Shown here: piece by piece, positions 51,401-60,400 of the stretch
Layout of the letters: every line of letters starts with the position of its first letter
Position numbering within the stretch: the first letter of the stretch is position 1
Assembly (NCBI GenBank): GCA_002633005.1
Contig: NMRA01000035.1
Coordinates: forward strand, 1-62,000
DNA length: 62,000 bases
Source: Phoronis australis
Taxonomy: Eukaryota > Phoronida > Phoronidae
Direction of reading: 5' to 3'
Position numbers and translations under genes: made by a program
The notes under the pieces: generated by a model
What the model was told of the DNA's origin: nothing
Seen by the model: the letters and a program-made list of their open reading frames with translations, nothing else
Database searches by the model: none

Positions 51401-54400
51401 GTAGTCTTCAGATGCTCTTGGCTCTTGCTCATATTCCACCTCAGGTGTAAGTAATTGTAGCTCATGATCTGTATCCACTATAAGTGACTCTGGGTCACAT
51501 TCTACCTCAGCTGTTAAAGACTCTAGCATATGTCCTGTCTCAGTTCTTACTGACTCTGGCTCATGTTCTGACTCAAGTGTTTGTGATTTTGGCTCAGGTT
51601 CCTCTTCAGGAGAAAATGACTCAGTCTCACATTCTAGCTCAGGTGTAACTGACCCTAGCTCATGTTCAACATCAATTGTTGCTGACCTTGGCTCATATTC
51701 TTCAACTGTTGCTGACTCAAGCTCATGCTCAACCGCAGGTGTAACTGACTCTAGATCATATTCTAAATCAGGTGTAATTGAACTTGGCTCACGTTTCTGC
51801 TCGGTTTTAACTGCCTCAGGGTCAATTTCTAGTTTAGCTGTTAACAACTCCGACTGAGAGTCTACCTCAGCTGCAGCTGGTTGTGGTTCATGTTCCATTT
51901 CAATTGTTACCGACTGCGGCTCATGTTCTACATGAGCAGTTACTCTCTCTGGCTCATATTCAATCTCAGATTTTTGTGATTTTGGGTCATGTTCCACCTC
52001 AGATGTAACACTCTCTAGTTCATCACCTACATCAGTTGTTTCAGACATTGGCTCATATTCTTCTTTAGCAGTTGCTGACTCAAGCTTATGTTCAACCACA
52101 GGTGTAACTGACACTGGAAGATGCTCCTCGCCAGGTGTAACTAACTCTGGCTCAAGTTCAACAACACCTGTTACTGGCTCTGGCTCTGGCTCAGGCTCTT
52201 CCTCTACCATAGTTGTTAATGACTCTGTTACAAATTCTGCTTCACGTTCAATATCAGTCACTTCTGACTGTTCAGCATGCTCCATCACAGGTGGAACAAA
52301 CTCTAGCTCACGTTCAATCTCAGTTATTTTGGGCCCTGGTTCATGATCTACCTCAGCAGTTACTGACTTGGTCTGATGTTCCATCACAGATGTTACAGGC
52401 TCCTGCTCACGTCCCTCCTCAGCCACTGCTGATTCTACCTCATGAACTATCTCAGCTGTCACTGACTCTGACTCAACTTCAACCTCAGCTTTTACTGATT
52501 TTGGTTCCTGTTCTACATCAGATGTAACTGACTTTGACTCATCTTCTTCCTCAGCAGCTACTGACTCTACCTCATGCTCTAAGCCAGGTGCACCGGACTG
52601 TGGCCGATGTTCTAGCTCAGGAATAACTAACTCTGGCTCATGTTGCACCACAAGTGCACTCGATTTTATATCATGTTTTACCTCAGGTATAACTGACTCT
52701 AGCTCATGATCAACATCAATTGTTGCTGACCTTGGCTCATATTCTTCCTCAACTGTTGCTGACTCAAGCTCATGCTCAAGCGCAGGTGTAACTGACTCTG
52801 GATCATATTTTAAATCAGGTGTAATTGAACTTGGCTCATGTTTCTGCTTGGTTTTAAATGACTCTGGGTCAATTTCTAGTTTAGCTGTTAGCAACTCCGA
52901 CTGAGAGTCTACCTCAGCTGTAGCTGGTTGTGGCTCATGTTCCATTTCAGTTGTTACCAACTGCGGCTCATGTTCTGCATGAGCAGTTACTGTCTCTGGC
53001 TCATAGCCTATCTCAGATTTTTGTGATTTTGGGTCATGTTCCACCTCAGATGTAATACCCTCTAGTTCATGATCTACATAAGTAGGTACAGACATTGGCT
53101 CATATTCTTCCTTAGCAATTGCTGACTCAAGCTCATGTTCAACCACAGGTGTAACTGAGACTGGAAGATGCTCCTCACCAGGTGTAACTAACTCAGGCTC
53201 TAGTTCCACAACACCTGTTACTGGCTCAGGCTCTTCCTCTACCATAGTTGTTAACGACTCTGTTACAAATTCTGGTTCACGTTCAATATCAGTCACTTCT
53301 GACTGTTCAGCATGCTCCATCACAGGTGGAACTGACTCTGGCTCACGTTCAATCTCAGTTGTTATGGGCCCTGGTTCATGATCTACCCCAGGAGTTACTG
53401 ACATTGTCTGATGTTCCATCACAGATGTTAGAGGCTCCTGCTCACGTCTTTCCTCAGCCGCTGCTGATTCTACCTCATGACCTATCTCAGCTGTCACTGA
53501 CTCTGACTCAAGTTCAGACTCAGCTATTACTGATTCTGGTTCCTGTTCTACATCAGAAGTAACTGACTTTGACTCATCTTCTTCCTCAGCAGCTACTGGC
53601 TCTAGCTCATGCTCTAAGTCAGGTGCACCGGACTGTGGCCGATGTTCTAGCTCAGGAATAACTAACTCTGGTTCACGTTGCACCAAAAGTGTACTCGACT
53701 TTATATCATGTTTTACCTCGGGTATAACTGACTCTGGAACATGTTCCACGTCAGGTGTATTAGACTCTTGCTCAGATTTTCCCACTTGTTCATCTTCAAC
53801 TATAACAGAATCTGGCTCACGTCCTTCCTCAGATATTTCTGAATCAAACTCATGTTCTTCATTAGGTACACTTGACTTTGGCTTACATTCAGCCTCAAGT
53901 ATAACTGACTCTGGCATATGTTCAGCAATAGGTGTAACCGACTCTGGCTCCTGATCAACATCAGCTGTTATTGACTTCGACTCATAGTAGTCTTCAGATG
54001 CTGTTGGCTCTTGCTCATATTCCTCCTCAGGTGTAAGTAATTGTAGCTCATGATCTGTATCCACTATAAGTGACTCTGGTTCACATTCTACCTCAGCTGT
54101 TAAAGACTCTACCAAATGTCCTGTCTCAGTTCTTACTGACTCTGGCTCATGATCTAACTCAAGTGTTTGTGATTTTGGCTCATGTTCCTCTTCAGGAGAA
54201 AATGACTCAGTCACACATTCTACCTCAGGTGTAACTGACTCTAGCTCGTGTTCAACATCAATTGTTGCTGACCTTGGCTCATATTCTTCCTCAACTGTTG
54301 TTGACTCAAGCTCATGCTCAACTGCAGGTGTAACTGACTCTGGATCATATTCTAAATCAGGTGTAATTGAAGTTGGCTCGTGTTTCTGCTCGGTTTTAAC

Positions 54401-57400
54401 TGACTCTGGGTCAATTTCTAGTTTAGCTGTTAGCAACTCCGACTGAGAGTCTACCTCAGCTGCAGCTGGTTGTGGTTCATGTTCCATTTCAGTTGTTGCC
54501 GACTGTGCCTCATGTTCTGTATGAGCAGTTACTATGTCTGGCTCATAACCTATCTCAGATTTTTGTGATTTTGGGTCATGTTCCACCTCAGATGTAACAC
54601 TCTCTAGTTCATCATCTACATCAGTTGTTACAGACATTGGCTCATATTCTTCTTTAGCAGTTGCTGACTCAAGCTCATGTTCAACCACAGGTGTAACTGA
54701 GACTGGAAGATGCTCCTCACCAGGTGCAACTAACTCTGGCTCAACTTCAACAACATCTGATACTGGTTCTGGCTCATGCTCTACCACAGCTGTTAATGAC
54801 TCTGTTACTGGCTCTGGTTCACGTTCAATATCAGTCATTACTGCCTGTTCAGCATGCTTCATCACAGGTGGAACTGACTCTGGCTCATGTTCAATCTCAG
54901 TTGTTATGGTACCTGGTTCATGATCTACCCCAGCAGTTACTGACTTGGTCTGATGTTCCATCACAGATGTTACAGGCTCTTGCTCACGTCCTTCCTCAGC
55001 CACTGCAGATTCTACCTCATGAGCTATCTCAGCTGTCACTGACTCTGACTCAAGTTCAACCTCAGTTGTTACTGACTTTGTCTGATGTTCCATCACAGAT
55101 ATTACAGACTCCTGCTCATGTCGTTCCTCAGCTGCTGCCGATTCTACCTCATGACCTATCTCACCTATCACTGACTCTGACTCAAGTTCAAACGCAGTCG
55201 TTACTGATTCTGGTTCCTGTTCTACATCAGATATAATTGATTTCGACTTATCTTCTTCCTCAGCTGCTACTGACTCTAGCTCATGGTCTATGTCAGGTGC
55301 ATCTGACTGTGGCCGATAATCTAGCTCAGGTATAACTAACTCTGGCTCATGTTCCACCACAAGTGTACTTGACTCTACCTCATGTTCTTCCTCAGATATA
55401 ATTGACTCTGGAACTTGGTTCAGATCACGTTTAATACACTCTTGCCCATGTTGTACATCAACGGTAACTGATTCTGTCTCATGTTGTGATTCAGGTGTAA
55501 CCGATTCTGGCTCGTATTTAACATCAGCTGTTACTGACTCTCGTACCGCCTCTCCCCCAGGTGTTACTGACGCTGACTCATGTTCTACATGAAGGGTAAT
55601 TGATTCTGGATCACATTCAACAACATCCACTTCTGGCTCACGTTCATGTTCTACCATAACTGGTACTGACTCTGTCACTAACTCTGACTCATGTTCAATC
55701 TCAGTCATTACTGGCTCAGGAACACATTTCACCCCAGGTATAACTGATTCTGACACATGTTCTACTCCAGCTATTACTGGCTTGGTCACATGTTCCATCA
55801 CATATGTTACAGACTCTAGTTCATGTTCCACATTACCCATTACTGATTTTGGTTCAAGTTCAATCTCAGTTGCTGTTGACTCTGGTTCATGTTCAAGCTC
55901 AGCTAAATCTGATTCGTGTTCTACATCAGAAGTTATTGACTTTGGTTCATTTTCTTCTTCATCTACTACTGACTCCAACTCATGTTCTACTGCAGGTGTA
56001 CCTGACTCTGGCTGCTGCTCTATCTCATGTGTACTTGACCATGCCGCATAAGTTGTAACTAACTCTGAATCATGTTCTATATCAAGAGTAACAAATTTTG
56101 TCTCATGTTTAACTTCAACCTCAGATATTACTGACTCTTCATAAGGTGTACTTGACTTGGATATATAATCTACCTCAGGTGTAACTGACTCTGGCATACG
56201 TTCAACAACTGATATAAACAATTCTCGCTCCTGATCAACATCAGCTGCTACTGACTCTGGTTCATGGTGTTTCTCAGAGGTTCCCGAGACTTGCACATAT
56301 TCCGTATCAGATACAACTGACGGTGGACTTTGTTCTATATCAAATGTAAGTGACTCTGCCTCATGTTCCACCTCAGCAGTTAATAACTCTAGCAAATGCC
56401 CTGTCTCAGCTTTTATCGTCACTGGTTCATGTTCTATTTCAGCAGTTAGTGACTTTGGTTCATGTTCTACATCAGCAGCAACTGGCTCTGGCTCATGTTC
56501 TTCCTCAGCAGTTGGTGGCTCAGGCTCAAGTACAACGTCAGGAGTAACAGACTCTGGAACATGCTCCACACCAGGTGTAATCGATTCTGGCTCATGTTCT
56601 ACATCAGGTGTAAACAATTCTGGCTCATGTTTAACATCAGCTGTTACTGACTCAAGCTCTCTCCCAGGTGTAACTGACTCTGGCTTATGTCCTACATCAG
56701 GTGTAAACGATTCTGGCTCATGTTCTACATCAGGTGTAACTGATTCTGGCTCATATTCAAGATCATCTGTTACTGACTCTTGCTCAAGCTCTCTCTCAGC
56801 TGTAACCGACACCGACTCATGTTCTACATCAAGTGTAACTGATTCTGGCTCATATTTAAGATCATCTGTTACTGACTCTTGCTCAAGCTCTCTTTCAGCT
56901 GTAACCGACACCGACTCATGTTCTACACCAGGTGTAACTGTTTCTGGCCCATTTTCCACCTCAGTTATAATCGACTCTGGTTCATGTTCCACAGGAGGTT
57001 TAACTGATTCTGCCTTATGTTCTATGTCATCTACAAATGAATCCGAATCATATCCTACCTCAGTTTTCATTGACTCTGGCTCATGTTTTACGTCAGCTTT
57101 TACTAACCTTGGCTCCATCACATATTCACTCTCATGTTCAACATCAGTAGCTAGTAACTCTGGTTCCCGTCCTACTTCAGTTGATACTGACTCTGGCTCA
57201 TGGTCTTCTTCAGTTCTTGCTGATTCTAGTTCATATTCAACCTCAGGTGTAACCGACTGTGGCTCATGTTCTATGTCATCTGTAACTGACACGAGTTCAT
57301 GTTCAGTCCTACCTGTAGCTGGCTCGAGCTCTAACTCAACTTGAACTGTCCCTGACTCTGGAAAACCTTCCACGGTCTGCTCTTTCAGCTCCAGTTCTTC

Positions 57401-60400
57401 ATCACTTTGTCTTTGTATTGCAGGTTGTATAAGAGCTTCCCCAAATTCTGAAAGCCCTCGGTAGCCACCTTTCTCTTCAACATGTCTCTCAGTTTGAACA
57501 GGGTCTTCCTCCTTACCGAGACTTAACTTAAGAGGATCGAATTGATCTACTTGGGGAAAACGGTTCACAGATTCCAGGCAACTATCATCAAATTCCGATG
57601 ACTTTTGTTGTTCAATGAGCCTAGTTGCTAAGTGTTCACTACTTACAGAAATGGCTTTACCTGATATGTCCCAGGAAAGGAAAGAGCATGCGAGGGAAGA
57701 GAAGTAGAGTTAGGAAATATTAAGCATGGGTATTCCTGAAAGGCATGCAAGAAAGGACAGCAAAAGAGAAAGACATTCGTAGAATATTTAGTTTGATCCA
57801 TCAACATGAAATGTGATGGTGAAGAAGCTCCTTCAAGATAAAAAGAACAGAAAATATTAAGCAAAGAGTAAAGGCTGGAATGTCAGCATTTCAGCAGCCA
57901 AGATGCGATACTTCAGCGTCAACAAACACATCCAAATAGCAAATACAAACAGCTCACATTTTTACACATTCACGAACACGCATTCACAAGTCATCACAAA
58001 ATGAATGTCCTAAGCCGTGAAAGTCCTCACTGGACTTAAAGCTGCTGAGCAGTTAGTGGGTTAAAACATATCAGTGCAAAAGTGCTAGGTGCTAAACGTG
58101 CAATGAAATTTTTAAAAATTTTGGGTACGGTTCACACCAGTCTTGATATTTTTACATTTTTTATCGAGATATTAAAAGTACTGAGTTCTGGACCTAGGGA
58201 GATTATTCCTAAACTAGGGTGTGGCATGAAATGGTTGTATAAGGCACCTTTGCTGACAAAGGTTGTCATCAAATCATCTCACAGGCAATTCAAAGATACC
58301 AAAAGGTGACACTGGCAGTCAGTTTGTGGTGTACCTTAGGCACTACAAGCATTGGTTTCATGCACAGGAGGCCCAGGTACACTGGCCATGATGGTCAATT
58401 ACAGCAATCACCTGAGGTAACGCCCATGTTTGGCATAACGGTCACACCAGAAATATCCAAATTTTCACTTTCTAGTGGCCATGCCTGGGTCAACGACCAT
58501 CCCCAATTCATACGATCAAGACAACCTTAAACACGTCAGTGTGTTTGTGAACATACATCTCATGAGAATTTTAGCACCCAAAGTGTATGCAACTGGCTTA
58601 GCTTTTCAATTTCACTGACACCTGCCTTATTCAGGCAGGAAGATACCTTTCTTTGCTGATTAAAAGATGTAAGCCGTTCTTTTGGGTCGTGCAAGTACCA
58701 ATACTATTAGCACCTGTGAGCAAAAATGGAGAAGGCATTTGCATAATTGAGTATATCAACCATTCCTGTAAACGCCTGCCACACCCTGTAGAGACATTCC
58801 ATTTACAATGCCCCTATTAGATCAGCTTAATGACTAAATCAACTTCCCAAATAAAGAAGCCGAGACGTTAACCCAGACAAATTTGGTAAGTAATAGTTTA
58901 ACACGCGTTTCATGTCTTTAAGTACCTGTTTTCTATATGTGTGTAAATATTAAAGCAGCTACAAACTTGCCTTTCGTCAATTATCACCCCTTGCACTCGT
59001 GGAATTGGTCTCAAACTGTTCCTTAGTAGAATTTAATGCGATTTTTGCGCTTCGGAAGAACTGAATGATCAAAATTGCTTTAGATCAGATTCTCCAAATT
59101 GGCTCGTCACGGCTGGTCACTTAAAGCTTTGAGCGTGGTCTCAAGTAAAAAATTTCAGTTCTTCTGTGCCCGGTTGCATGAAACAGTCCCAAATAGGGAC
59201 TCAACTAAGTTCCCTAAATCTACTGCGTATTTTTGGACTTGTGAAAACATTGATTGCCCTTTCTTGTATTATTTTAGTTTCATTACTAACTGAACTTTTG
59301 TCTTTGATGCAAATAGAGAGTGAACTCCACATTGAATTGTCAATATTATCGAAAATAATAAAGGGCCTTTTCATGCAACACCTCCAAAATAAGGACTGAG
59401 TCTCTATTTTCAATGAACTCTGAGCTCAATTTTCAGTTATATTATTAGAAAATGTCATTAATCAAAGAGGAGCTAATAATACGGTAAAGACGAAATGATA
59501 GAAAAATATTGCATCTGTTAGTCCATAAAGACACAAATATGCAAACAGACTTAGGGACCTTAGTTGAGTCCCTATTTGAGACTGTTCCATGCAACCGATC
59601 ACTGGAGCCCAGAAACTACTGCACACCTGAGACAGGATCAAGTCAATACCAATTTTACATTTCTGTCTAAATCAAAGCTTTGATTCCCAGACATAACAAA
59701 GGTTTATAGATGGTTTAAGTAATCTCCCCAAGGTTCAGAAAACAGCACATACACACTAAAATTTCCAAGCTTTACAAAACAATTTCATGCTGTGTTAGGC
59801 CAAATATTCAAAACTCAGAACCTGTAGAAAATAAATGCATACAAATTCTGTGAAGAACGTATTAACAGTTTATATGTCTGCACGTGGGTAATAATATACA
59901 CCTTTATGAGAAAACAGCTCCAGTTAATCAACAGTTAAGCACAGTCATTAATAGTAGGCCACGCGACAGTTTCACTCAGTTCACAAGTTCACAACTGATT
60001 TTTCCTTACAAATGGCAACACAGTGGAAAATGTAGTGTAAAACTTACCATCGACATCGCCAGCATTGGCACCACCTTCTGAAAAATAACAAAGACAAACA
60101 CTTTACAAACCCAGCCTATAACGCATCTTGATAACTCGCTTAATGCATCATTGCATAACTCACCAGTCTACATTAAGAAGTCACTTTTTCCCAGTCTCGA
60201 TAACGTGCCCATTCATATGTTACAGTTGTGGTTAAGGCATCGTTTTCACGTCATAATTTTCCCTCAACTCGTCACTAAAAATTGTAATCTGTCCTGACAG
60301 TTACATGCAAAATATCTTTCCAAAAGTCATCACCAATGGACTTCCTCTGTCATGCATATACGTGACAAGCATGATCGTCACAGCTAGAGTTCATGCAAAA

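Noticed and set aside
47050-57280. Hendecad (11-residue) coiled coil
   Set aside because: The period fits, but Pro at position 5 and often at 10 of each unit would break helices; an extended disordered chain is more likely.
46494-57344. Many long open frames on the plus strand opposite giant exon 1, rich in Ser/Gly or Leu/Pro
   Set aside because: They are the antisense of the 33-bp coding repeat. Its composition avoids stops on both strands, and the frames lack starts, splice sites or unique sequence.
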